In this document: in pieces, positions 17,697 to 25,835 of the stretch | Position numbering within the stretch: position 1 is the first letter of the stretch | Layout: every line of letters starts with the position of its first letter | Source: VXPQ01 sp965116435 | GTDB lineage: Bacteria > Bacteroidota > Rhodothermia > Rhodothermales > VXPQ01 | Assembly: GCA_965116435.1 (NCBI GenBank) | Contig: OZ220686.1 | Coordinates: forward strand, 1,240,001 to 1,304,000 | DNA: 64,000 nucleotides | Direction of reading: 5' to 3' | Program-made: the position numbers and the translations under genes | Notes under the pieces: generated by a model | What the model was told of the DNA's origin: nothing | Databases searched by the model: none | What the model saw: only the letters and a program-made list of their open reading frames with translations

Positions 17697-19190
17697 TTAT
17701 TCCGTCGCCGCGGAATCGGGTACGGCGAGCAAGCCGCTTCCGATATTCACCTCCAAATCGCTTCGGGCGGCGCGCAAGGCTTCGGCGCCCGCCTCGCTCA
17801 CGCCGCTTTGCCATACATATATGCTTTGCAACGCAGGCAGATCGCGCACATGTTCGAGGCCTTCGTCCGTCACCTGCGTCCCGTACAGATTCAGGTATTC
17901 GAGATGCTCCAGCCCGCCGATCTGCGCAAGCGCCGCATCGCCCACCTCCGTGCCTTCAAGATGCAGCCGCACGAGATGCGGCAACCCCGCAAGCACGGCG
18001 GCGCCGGCGTCGGTCACTTGGGTATGGCCTATATCCAGCACGGCAATCTGCGGCGCGACGGAGTGCAGGGCTTCCAGTTCGGCGTCCCCGAAATTTCCGC
18101 GTACGCTGGCCGCAGCCACCTGCAAAAACGGTAGGTCCGGCGAAAGGTGCGAAACCGTCAGGCCCGTCCCGGACAAGGCCGCCACCGCATTCGTATCCGC
18201 CGGCGGCACATCCAGCGCGAAAATGCCGGAACGACGCGCTGCCCGCGGCAGCGACACGCGCGCAAGAAAGGTGCTGACCGCCGTAGGGGTCTCCTCAATC
18301 TCCGCCACGCGCATATCGAACGAAGCCCCGTGCTCGATCCACCACCGGATCACTTCGGTTTCGCCCACATCCAGCGGCGCGGCCCCATCGGGGGGCATGG
18401 CGTCCTCGTCGTACGGCGGAAGCGTAATGCGGCGCAGGATTTCGCTTTGCGCCGGATACCCGGCCAGGAAAGCCGGACCGTCGCGGCCTCCTTCCTCAAG
18501 GCCTTCCGCGGTATCGAGCCGCAAGGCGCCCCGGGATTTGCTCGGACCATGGCACGAAACGCACCGCCGGTCCAGCACGGGCTGCACCAGGTCGGCATAC
18601 ACGTACGCCGAATCCACATTGGCGATCAGGCCGTCGGGAACGCCGCCGGAAATCCCGAAAAGGGACTTGACCGGCGACGGAAGATAATAGGTAAGATACC
18701 CGTTCCCCCGCGCCAGGCTGCCCCCGAAATGTCCCGCAAGCACCACCAGCGCCATCAGCAAGGCCAGAACAGTCTGGTATACCTTCCCCGGCTCCGGCAA
18801 CCACGCCGAAAGAAACGCCATCGCGAAAGCCAGCGCCGTAACCGCCAGGCCAAGGCGCATATGCAGCGTCAGCAACCCTTCTTCATACCCGCCGGCAAGC
18901 GAAAGCATATACCCCAGTGCAACCGCCGCCAGCGAAGACAAGGCCCCGAGGAGGAGCAAAAACGGCGCGACCGGCCGTACCCGCGACAGGCTTGCAGAAC
19001 GTGCGCCGAACAACTCGACCACAGCCCCCAAAAGCAATAACGCAATCGGAAAATGCACGACGACAGGATGAAACCTGCCCAGAAAGAGGGCGAATCCCGG
19101 AGCGTCGCCGGGATCCAGGCTAATCATCCAAACGAGAAGCACGCCGGCAAGCAGCAGCGCGACGACCCATATCCAGCCTTTCCTGCTCAT
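17697..19190 (-). CDS. Membrane protein with cytochrome c and leucine-rich repeat domains
   Basis: A 497-residue protein with a mosaic build. An N-terminal signal/membrane helix is followed by a DUF2231-like four-helix membrane unit (FHPVVVHFPIALLLLGA). Then comes a planctomycete-type cytochrome c with the heme motif CVSCHG in LVQPVLDRRCVSCHGPSK. The C-terminal 170 residues are leucine-rich repeats of the LDIGHTQVTDAGAAVLAGLP type. The heme domain lacks an obvious distal methionine other than DAMPPDG, the usual one in this family. It starts 42 bp after the NHL protein gene and is likely in the same operon. It may be an electron-transfer partner at the membrane; the substrate is unknown. Confidence 0.87.
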   Translation of the reverse strand: MSRKGWIWVVALLLAGVLLVWMISLDPGDAPGFALFLGRFHPVVVHFPIALLLLGAVVELFGARSASLSRVRPVAPFLLLLGALSSLAAVALGYMLSLAGGYEEGLLTLHMRLGLAVTALAFAMAFLSAWLPEPGKVYQTVLALLMALVVLAGHFGGSLARGNGYLTYYLPSPVKSLFGISGGVPDGLIANVDSAYVYADLVQPVLDRRCVSCHGPSKSRGALRLDTAEGLEEGGRDGPAFLAGYPAQSEILRRITLPPYDEDAMPPDGAAPLDVGETEVIRWWIEHGASFDMRVAEIEETPTAVSTFLARVSLPRAARRSGIFALDVPPADTNAVAALSGTGLTVSHLSPDLPFLQVAAASVRGNFGDAELEALHSVAPQIAVLDIGHTQVTDAGAAVLAGLPHLVRLHLEGTEVGDAALAQIGGLEHLEYLNLYGTQVTDEGLEHVRDLPALQSIYVWQSGVSEAGAEALRAARSDLEVNIGSGLLAVPDSAATE

Positions 19191-19232
19191 GGAATACTCT
19201 GTTCAAGTCGTCGGGAACCTGCGTACGAATAG

Positions 19233-20336
19233 TCAAACGCGATGCAATTTGACAGGATACGTCCCGGATGCATTCCACTGGCATACGTAGAGGTTCTTGT
19301 CGTCGTCCACGCACACATCGTGGCAATGCCGAAACACCGGCTCCGCCTGCACCATCAATTGCAACGCCCCGTCTTCGTAGGTCGGCGCCGTACCGCCGGG
19401 ATTGGACACGACGCGATCGTCGCGGTCCAGGATTGTTACGAAACCCGAATCCGGCGTCTGGTTCAAATACCGGAGGCGGGACCAGCATACGCCCGCGTAC
19501 ACATGCTCCCCGTCCGGCACGGCCCGGCACACATAGGCCCCCGGCAGGAAAATGGTTTCAAGGTATTCGCCCTTGAGGGTGAACCGCTTGAAGCTGTTGT
19601 GGCCGCGCGACGTGCACAGCAGCGTCGGCGCGCCGGAACGCGCATCGACCGCCACGCCGTGGGCCGTGGAAAACTGCTCGTCTCCGTCGCCCGCCCCGCC
19701 GAATTTCCGGATGAATTCGCCATCCGGGGAATACTGAAGAATGTATTGCGAGCCGTACCCGTCGGCCACGTAGATATCCCCGCTCGGCCCGATCGCCGTT
19801 TCGGTGGGCTTGAACGGGGCCTCCGCCTCGTAGGCGCCCGCCGCCGACGGATGCCCAAGGGTTAGCAACACGCGACCGTCCAGCCTCGTCTTGTCCACGA
19901 TCCCCCGGTCGAAATCGCAAAGGAACAGGAATTCTTCGCCGCCGGCGTCCCACAGCGTAAGGCCATGCCCGCCGGGATAGCCCGTGCCCCACGTTTCGAG
20001 CAGCTTCCCGGACTTGTCAAACACAATCACGTTGTTCTGCACCTCGTCCGTGATCATGAAGAGCCGCCCGTCGCGGGACATCGCCATCTCGTGGCAATTT
20101 ATGACGGGCGTGCGGGCGGGGTCCAGATCGCTCCAGTCCGCCTCCGCCCGGTACCGGAAATCTCCGTGGCCAAGCGTCTCGTCGGACAGGCGCGGGCGCA
20201 CGAGGACCGCCGGAGCAACCCGGGCAGACCCGGCAGCCGGGAACGACGCCGCGGCGGGAACGGCCCCGCCCAGCGACGCCGCGCCAACCGCTGTCGCAGC
20301 AGCTTTCAGGAAATGTCTGCGGGAAGAAGAGGACAT
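19233..20336 (-). CDS. Tat-exported NHL-repeat beta-propeller protein
   Basis: A 367-residue protein with a twin-arginine signal (SRRHFLKAAATAVGAA), so it is exported folded. The mature part consists of NHL/six-bladed propeller repeats, with typical stretches such as FDKSGKLLETWG, GHGLTLWDAG and QYSPDGEFIRKFGG. Such proteins often bind a cofactor or act as lyases or peptidyl-amide enzymes, but no specific active site is recognised here. It precedes the cytochrome c/LRR membrane protein gene, suggesting a joint redox or envelope role. Start is the ATG directly before the signal peptide. Confidence 0.85.
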   Translation of the reverse strand: MSSSSRRHFLKAAATAVGAASLGGAVPAAASFPAAGSARVAPAVLVRPRLSDETLGHGDFRYRAEADWSDLDPARTPVINCHEMAMSRDGRLFMITDEVQNNVIVFDKSGKLLETWGTGYPGGHGLTLWDAGGEEFLFLCDFDRGIVDKTRLDGRVLLTLGHPSAAGAYEAEAPFKPTETAIGPSGDIYVADGYGSQYILQYSPDGEFIRKFGGAGDGDEQFSTAHGVAVDARSGAPTLLCTSRGHNSFKRFTLKGEYLETIFLPGAYVCRAVPDGEHVYAGVCWSRLRYLNQTPDSGFVTILDRDDRVVSNPGGTAPTYEDGALQLMVQAEPVFRHCHDVCVDDDKNLYVCQWNASGTYPVKLHRV

Positions 20337-20413
20337 ACGCTTAGGACAGGATATGGCGGACAGCGGCAGGACCTCGCGACGACAGAGGCCTGCACGCCCA
20401 ATGCGAAGGCAGC

Positions 20414-21634
20414 CTACACAGTCTGCACATCCTCGGTATCCACCTTGTCGTTAAACAGCAGGAAGAAGAAGGCGGAAAACACGAGCATCGCTGCCGCGAA
20501 AACGCCCCAGAACGAACGCCACTGCTCCGGGGAAGAAATGACATCGCTGGCCGCAACCCAACCGACGACCGCCCCCGAAATCTGCGCTCCCAGAAACATG
20601 CCCAACCCGAACGTCAAGAGCACAAGCAAGCCCTGTATCTGACCGCGTATGGCGGGGGGCGTCTTCTTGTCCACGTAGATCTGTGCGGTGACGAAGAAGA
20701 AGTCATAGCACAGGCCATGGATCAGGATGCCGAACAGAATCATCCAGTAGACGCCATCGACCGCCGCTCCGGCAAATAGCCCGAAACGCACGAACCAGGC
20801 CGCAATGCCGATAAACAGCATCCACTTCACGCCCAGCCGCCGGAAAAAGAACGGAATCATCAGCATAAAGAAGATCTCGGACATCTGGCCGTACGTCATC
20901 GTGCCCGCCACCTTCTCGATACCCGCGGCCTCCAGATACACGGGGGCGTAGGGGAAATACGTCCCAAACCCGATGTACGCCAGCGTGGCGGAAACAAGCA
21001 GCACGATGAACGGCTTCGAACGAACCTGCTTCAGGGCGTCCAGCCCGGAAATCTGCCGCCAGGACGTACGCTCGCCCCTCGATGGCGGGGGCGTCTTCGG
21101 CAGGGTAAAGCAATAGAGACCCAGCAGAAGCGATGCGCCGCCCCCCAGATACATGGGCGTGGAAGACCCATCTGCCGCAAGCACCCAGCTGATGACCAGG
21201 CCGGTCACAATCCACCCGATGGTTCCAAAAACGCGAATGACCGGAAATTCCTTTTCCTGGTTTTCGATATGGTGGAACGCCAGCGAAGAAGTCAGCCCGA
21301 GCGTCGGGAAATAGCACAGCGTGTGTACGGCAAGCAGGATCAAAAAGAACGGCGTGCCCGCAACAGCCGGCATAAAGACCATGGCGATCCCGGCCAGCAG
21401 AAACAACACAGCCAGCACCTTCTCCGTGTTGAAGAACCGATCCGCCACCATCCCCACGAAGAAAGGCGCCACGATACAGGCAATGGGACCGAACGAAAAC
21501 GCCAGCGGGATAGCGCCCTCCATACTGACATCCGGGGTATGCATATAATTGCTAAGCGTAGTAGCCCAGGATCCCCAAATGAAAAACTGCACGAACATCA
21601 TCAGGGCAAGGCGAACGGTGCGAAAGATATTCAT
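20414..21634 (-). CDS. MFS transporter, nucleoside:H+ symporter family
   Basis: A 406-residue major facilitator protein with 12 predicted membrane helices. The opening, LALMMFVQFFIWGSWATTL, and the following GPIACIVAPFFVGMVADRFF are typical of the NupG/XapB nucleoside:H+ symporters. Its stop is 78 bp from the NHL gene start and its start only 7 bp from the VTT gene stop, consistent with one operon. Probable substrate class is nucleosides; this rests on family resemblance. Confidence 0.88.
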   Translation of the reverse strand: MNIFRTVRLALMMFVQFFIWGSWATTLSNYMHTPDVSMEGAIPLAFSFGPIACIVAPFFVGMVADRFFNTEKVLAVLFLLAGIAMVFMPAVAGTPFFLILLAVHTLCYFPTLGLTSSLAFHHIENQEKEFPVIRVFGTIGWIVTGLVISWVLAADGSSTPMYLGGGASLLLGLYCFTLPKTPPPSRGERTSWRQISGLDALKQVRSKPFIVLLVSATLAYIGFGTYFPYAPVYLEAAGIEKVAGTMTYGQMSEIFFMLMIPFFFRRLGVKWMLFIGIAAWFVRFGLFAGAAVDGVYWMILFGILIHGLCYDFFFVTAQIYVDKKTPPAIRGQIQGLLVLLTFGLGMFLGAQISGAVVGWVAASDVISSPEQWRSFWGVFAAAMLVFSAFFFLLFNDKVDTEDVQTV

Positions 21635-21641
21635 GGAGCCG

Positions 21642-22286
21642 TCAGGTCGAGTGAATGGATGTTGCCCGGCGTATTCTATGGTGTACGATCAGCCAGAACG
21701 CCGCGGGCAAAAGAGCGCTCAGCAAAAAGGTCAGGACGGGGCGATCCACGCCCAGATGACCCACAAGGGCAAAAGTAAAGGCAGGCGGGACAACTCCGCA
21801 AGCCAGCGCCCCGATAAACAACCGACGCGGCATGGATACGATCCCCGCCATGCACGAAACCGCCTCGGGAATAATCGGGAGCCAGCGCGAAAGCACAATG
21901 ATCCATGCGCCCCATCGCTCGAACAATGCCTCCCCCCGGACCAGTTCTTCGTCGCGCACGAAATGCCGCGCGGCCGGGCGCCCCAGCTTCGCACAGGCGA
22001 AAAACGCAACGATCCCCCCGAGAAAAGACCCCGCCGCGCCAATCAGGCCGCCCGTCACCGGTCCGTACAACATACCCAGCGCGGTCATAACCAGCGTGGC
22101 CGGAATGGGGAGCAGAATGTCGGAGGCCAATAGCAGGATGGCGGCCAGGACGGCCCATCCTCCAAAACCGCGCAGCCAGGCCATCGTGCCGTCGATCGTA
22201 AACACTTCTTCCACGCCGCCGCCCCACAGCAAAAAGGGCAGCAGCAACAACAGAACCAGGCCGATGGAAAGTTTGACCAGACGCAT
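21642..22286 (-). CDS. VTT-domain (TVP38/DedA-like) membrane protein
   Basis: A 214-residue membrane protein with a VTT domain. Visible are an N-terminal hydrophobic helix, re-entrant loop-like segment LLPIPATLVMTALGMLYGP, GGLIGAAGSFLGGIVAF, and the conserved ILSRWLPIIPEAVSCMAG. Family members are implicated in lipid scrambling or membrane homeostasis. It lies between a lipoprotein gene and the MFS transporter with gaps under 10 bp. Confidence 0.85.
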   Translation of the reverse strand: MRLVKLSIGLVLLLLLPFLLWGGGVEEVFTIDGTMAWLRGFGGWAVLAAILLLASDILLPIPATLVMTALGMLYGPVTGGLIGAAGSFLGGIVAFFACAKLGRPAARHFVRDEELVRGEALFERWGAWIIVLSRWLPIIPEAVSCMAGIVSMPRRLFIGALACGVVPPAFTFALVGHLGVDRPVLTFLLSALLPAAFWLIVHHRIRRATSIHST

Positions 22287-22295
22287 AGGAAGCGC

Positions 22296-22787
22296 TCACG
22301 GCAATTCAACCAGAAACGACCCCGCAATCACAAAATCGTCTCTGGGCGAGATATTGTCGAAATCCGACAGCACGGCGGCGTCGAACGAAAACGTTCCCTG
22401 CACCACGCCAGACGGGTTGAACCGGTCCAGTTGCACGTTGTCCTCTCTGCTTCCAGCGGACGCCGCAAACCGCACCGTCCGCTCCCGGTCGTCGATCAGG
22501 CCGTAGGTGCCGTCGAACTGCCGCAACGCAAACGTGCCCGTCTTGCCGAAATTCGCTACGGAAAACTGGATGAACCGGAACGAACTGTCCGGGTAGACGA
22601 ATTGCCCCCAGAGCTGAAATGTCTGCTCCGCCTCCATCCGGCCCACGCCCACGCCTTCCACCTGTACGCTCCCGACCGTAGCCTCGAAAAACGGCACATT
22701 CTCCTCCTCGACCGAAACCAGACGGCATCCGCCGCAGGCCAAAGCCAGCAGGCACAACGTACAAGACCAGAAAACGCCAGCACGCAT
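22296..22787 (-). CDS. Predicted lipoprotein, conserved hypothetical
   Basis: A 163-residue secreted protein with signal peptide MRAGVFWSCTLCLLALACGG and lipobox near CGGC. The mature part is a single beta-rich domain (GTFALRQFDGTYGLIDD, and a C-terminal DDFVIAGSFLVELP). I do not recognise the family; the pattern resembles small Bacteroidota lipoproteins that report on solute binding. Start at ATG 22787, since upstream sequence in the frame overlaps purU in antisense reading. It lies 26 bp downstream of purU. Confidence 0.75.
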   Translation of the reverse strand: MRAGVFWSCTLCLLALACGGCRLVSVEEENVPFFEATVGSVQVEGVGVGRMEAEQTFQLWGQFVYPDSSFRFIQFSVANFGKTGTFALRQFDGTYGLIDDRERTVRFAASAGSREDNVQLDRFNPSGVVQGTFSFDAAVLSDFDNISPRDDFVIAGSFLVELP

Positions 22788-22813
22788 GAAAAAGCACGAA
22801 ACGCGGGAAAAAA

Positions 22814-23683
22814 TCAAACAAATACGACCGTTTTGTTTTCGTGTACGATCAAGCGGTCTTCGAGGTGCCAGCGAACGGCGCGCGCAAGCACGCTGCGCTC
22901 TACGTCCCGGCCCAGGCGCTTCAAATCCTCCGGGCTTTGCCGGTGGTTTACGCGCATCACATCCTGATCGATAATGGCCCCCTTGTCCAGCTCCGCCGTG
23001 ACGTAGTGCGCCGTGGCCCCGATGAGTTTTACGCCGCGTTCCGCCGCCTGTCGGTACGGATCGGCGCCAACGAAGGCAGGCAAGAACGAGTGGTGAATAT
23101 TGATGATCCGGTTGGCATACCGCTCCACGAACGAGGCGGACAATATCTGCATGTACCGGGCCAGCACGATTACATCCACCTCGTCCTCCATCAACGCCAG
23201 CATGCGCGCCTCGCCCTTGTGTTTTTCGCCCTTTATCATCGGAACATGGTGATACGGTATTCCGAAGCGAGCCACCTCCGGATCCAGGTCCGGATGATTG
23301 CTGATCACCATCGCCACATCGGCGAACAAGTCCCCCCGATCCAGCCGCCAGAGCAAATCCATCAGGACATGGTCGTGCTTCGACACGAAGATGGCCATGC
23401 GCAGCACATCGGTGGAGTAACTCAAGCGCCACGACATATCGAACTTCGTGGCCACCTCCTCCGCAAACTCGGCTTCCAGCGCATCGCGCGACACCGTGAG
23501 GTGCGATGCCTGAAATTCTACCCGCATGAACAACGTCCCGTTCTCCCTCGCCGTGGCGTGCTGGTCCAGCGCCGTGCAATTCGCCCCGCGGCGATAGAGA
23601 AAACCCGTGACCGCCGCAATGATGCCCGGGCGATCCGGGCAATGGATAAGCAAACGAGCCGTAATGTCGAGCAACCGCCTCAT
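22814..23683 (-). CDS. purU: Formyltetrahydrofolate deformylase
   Basis: A 289-residue enzyme that hydrolyses 10-formyltetrahydrofolate to formate and tetrahydrofolate, feeding the purine pathway and balancing one-carbon pools. An N-terminal ACT domain (ARLLIHCPDRPGIIAAVTGFLY) is followed by a formyltransferase domain. The latter has ISNHPDLDPEVARFGIPYHH, LARYMQILSASFVE, INIHHSFLPAFVGADPY and GATAHYVTAELDKGAIIDQD. Catalytic Asn, His and Asp positions are present. Start at ATG 23683; a TTG seven codons earlier is not preferred. A full-length dispersed element lies 90 bp upstream. Confidence 0.95.
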   Translation of the reverse strand: MRRLLDITARLLIHCPDRPGIIAAVTGFLYRRGANCTALDQHATARENGTLFMRVEFQASHLTVSRDALEAEFAEEVATKFDMSWRLSYSTDVLRMAIFVSKHDHVLMDLLWRLDRGDLFADVAMVISNHPDLDPEVARFGIPYHHVPMIKGEKHKGEARMLALMEDEVDVIVLARYMQILSASFVERYANRIINIHHSFLPAFVGADPYRQAAERGVKLIGATAHYVTAELDKGAIIDQDVMRVNHRQSPEDLKRLGRDVERSVLARAVRWHLEDRLIVHENKTVVFV

Positions 23684-23772
23684 GATGGGGGGATAGGGGA
23701 GCAAGATGCAAAAAAACGCAGGCTACGCAGCAGGCCTCGCCATAGCGCACCGCACATAACAGAACCTGTGTA

Positions 23773-24028
23773 AGGATGCACTGATCAAATCCGCTTCGAT
23801 CAGCGCTTCACGTACGCGAGCAGCGTTTGTAATGATTCCATCGTTGAAACCATCGGAAAACACGGCGATTCGCGTCGTCGGTTTCGTGAAGCGCCCTTCG
23901 GGAGGCATCGAGGAGTGGGCTGGCGGCGTCATTCCTCATTACGTGGGGCCTACCACGCTGCTTCGTCATTCCTTGCCAGCCCACTCCTCGATGCCTCTGA
24001 TCTTCGCGGACTTAATCAGAGCATCCTT
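23773..24028 (-). mobile_element. MITE-like repeat, full-length copy 1
   Basis: A 256-bp noncoding element, nearly identical (about 93% by eye) to the copy at 50156-50411 in opposite orientation. Its ends form imperfect inverted repeats of about 21 bp (AAGGATGCTCTGATTAAGTCC against AAGGATGCACTGATCAAATCC, shown here as two 21-base ends; core ACTGATC). Inside is a long palindrome with arms ATCGAGGAGTGGGCTGGC and its complement. Read on the minus strand it leads toward purU. No transposase is inside. A short open frame is conserved in both copies but is probably an effect of the sequence identity. Confidence 0.85.
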
Positions 24029-24033
24029 AAGAT

Positions 24034-24128
24034 ACAGGATACGCTGATTAAAACCACGATGCCCAGCGCGGCGCGTTCATGCGCACGGGACATCCTGAGG
24101 AAACACTGATCAAATCCACTTCGATCAT
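24034..24128 (-). repeat. Two degraded hairpin fragments of the dispersed repeat
   Basis: The first (24034-24064) reads GGATACGCTGATTAAAACCA and decays. The second (24098-24128) reads AACACTGATCAAATCCACTT and then TCGATCA. Both match the ends of the neighbouring 256-bp element and lie between it and the sbcB 3' end, suggesting repeated insertion at this site. Confidence 0.65.
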
Positions 24129-24220
24129 GGAAACCAACGGAAAAGGCAAGACGCCCGCCGAAGCGGTTTCGAGGCGCGGCGCCTGCCCGGCAGAACCACC
24201 TCCGGGCCAAGCGGCCTGGA

Positions 24221-25819
24221 CTATGGATCGTACGAGCCATCCGGTTGAACAAGCGCGCCCTTCTGGTCCATCCAGTCCGCCAGCCGCCGCCCGTATCCTT
24301 CCAGATCGTCGAGCAACGCCATCTTGTCGGGGGCGCCGGCATGCTCCCTGCGCAACTCGGCGATTTCCGCCCGCCAGGCGTCCAGCGCCGTACGACCATC
24401 CTCGCCTGGAGTCAGGTGGCGTTTGCGGCAATGGGCGCGCCAGGCGTCCTGATCCCCGGGATGGAGCCGCCGGAAAAAATTCCGGGCGAGATACCGGGAC
24501 GCCAGCCTCTTGAGTTTGGCGTCTTCGAACGGTTCGTTGAGAACGGCGGCCAACGTCCAGTCCTTTCCCTGCAAACGGGCAGGCGTAGCCCGGTCCTTGT
24601 CGCGTAATTCGCTGCACTCGTTGGACACAGATTGCAATGCTTCCCGCAAACGCGAAAGCGTAGCCCGGTCCTTGTCCGATATGAATTTTTCGTACAGGGC
24701 CTCGTCCACGTCCGGCGCTTCCCGAACGCGCTCCGGCGGATGCGCATACGCCGCGTGCACAGCGTCGCGCAGTGCGTCGTTGCCCGAAAGCATGCGATAC
24801 CGCGCTTCCAGCGTATCCCTGTCCAGCCCCATCCGGCCCAGAACCTCGTCCGTCAGCAGACTGTACGGGGCCACGAACGGACAGCGGTTCGCCTTCACGA
24901 CGAATACGGGCGACCGGCTGCCGGGACGAAACAGCCTGTCGCGCAACGCCTCGTCGGAAAGCCCCGCCAATTCGGACGGATCCTGCGACAGATCGAACAC
25001 GATCGCAGCGTCCGAATAGTCCGGGTGGCTCCCCATCCGAAAAACCGGCGAGGCGCACCCCTGCCGCTGAAACAGCGACGCCACCCAGACAAAGCAGTCC
25101 TCCTTTTCAATAGGTTTCTGGTCCGAGTGGGGATTTTCCCCTCGCATAACGGCGGCAACCACCCTTTTGTCCCGTATTTGCAGCGCCCAGTCGAACAACC
25201 GCGGCTGTCGATCGCGCACGAGCCGAACCAATCCGATCATGGTCCTGACGTCGGCAAGCGCCTCGTGGGGCACGCCGTGCCCGCCGATATTGTTTTCCGC
25301 CGCAAGGTCCTGAAGACGAAACGAAGGCCTCTCTTCGTTCCCGTTCCTCGCATCCTTCCGCAAAGGCCACTGGATGCCTTCCGGGCGCAACGCATAGGTC
25401 GCCCGAAACAGGTCGATCACGTCCCAGCGCGTATTGCCGTTTTTCCAGTGCCAGGCATACGGATCGAGCAGGTTCCGGTAGAACAAAAAACGGGTATGCT
25501 CGTGGTCGAACCGGATCGCGTTGTAGCCCACCGCACAGACGTCCGGCCCCGAAAGCGCCTCATGAATCTTCTCCGCGAACGCCGCTTCGGAAAGCCCCTG
25601 TTCTTCGAGGCGCGACGGCGCATGCCCGTGCACCAGCACGGCGCCGGGTTCCGGCAACAGGTCCGGGGCGGGGCGGCAATACCAGACAAGCGGTTCGCCC
25701 TGTTCGTTCAGGTCGTCATCGGTCCGCACCCCGGCGAATTGCACGGGACGATGCCGCCGAGGATCCCTCCCGGAGGTTTCGTAATCATACCAGAGAAAAG
25801 ACATGTTCCTTGACGCCAT
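24221..25819 (-). CDS. sbcB: Exodeoxyribonuclease I
   Basis: A 532-residue 3'-to-5' single-strand DNA exonuclease of recombination and mismatch repair. The DEDDh active site is seen as DYETSG near the start, NAIRFDHEHTRFLFYRN, and HEALADVRTM. SH3-like and helical C-terminal domains of normal length follow. Start could be 25819 or the ATG at 25804 just before FLWYDYETSG; neither has a good Shine-Dalgarno. Its stop is followed by repeat sequences. SbcB is best known from Gammaproteobacteria, so its presence in this lineage is of some interest. Confidence 0.93.
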   Translation of the reverse strand: MASRNMSFLWYDYETSGRDPRRHRPVQFAGVRTDDDLNEQGEPLVWYCRPAPDLLPEPGAVLVHGHAPSRLEEQGLSEAAFAEKIHEALSGPDVCAVGYNAIRFDHEHTRFLFYRNLLDPYAWHWKNGNTRWDVIDLFRATYALRPEGIQWPLRKDARNGNEERPSFRLQDLAAENNIGGHGVPHEALADVRTMIGLVRLVRDRQPRLFDWALQIRDKRVVAAVMRGENPHSDQKPIEKEDCFVWVASLFQRQGCASPVFRMGSHPDYSDAAIVFDLSQDPSELAGLSDEALRDRLFRPGSRSPVFVVKANRCPFVAPYSLLTDEVLGRMGLDRDTLEARYRMLSGNDALRDAVHAAYAHPPERVREAPDVDEALYEKFISDKDRATLSRLREALQSVSNECSELRDKDRATPARLQGKDWTLAAVLNEPFEDAKLKRLASRYLARNFFRRLHPGDQDAWRAHCRKRHLTPGEDGRTALDAWRAEIAELRREHAGAPDKMALLDDLEGYGRRLADWMDQKGALVQPDGSYDP

Positions 25820-25835
25820 GATGCGAGCGGACTGT

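Noticed and set aside
23832..24047. Short protein conserved in both MITE copies
   Set aside because: Similarity follows from near-identical DNA. The frame runs over the hairpins, has no good start signal, and differs at its ends between copies.
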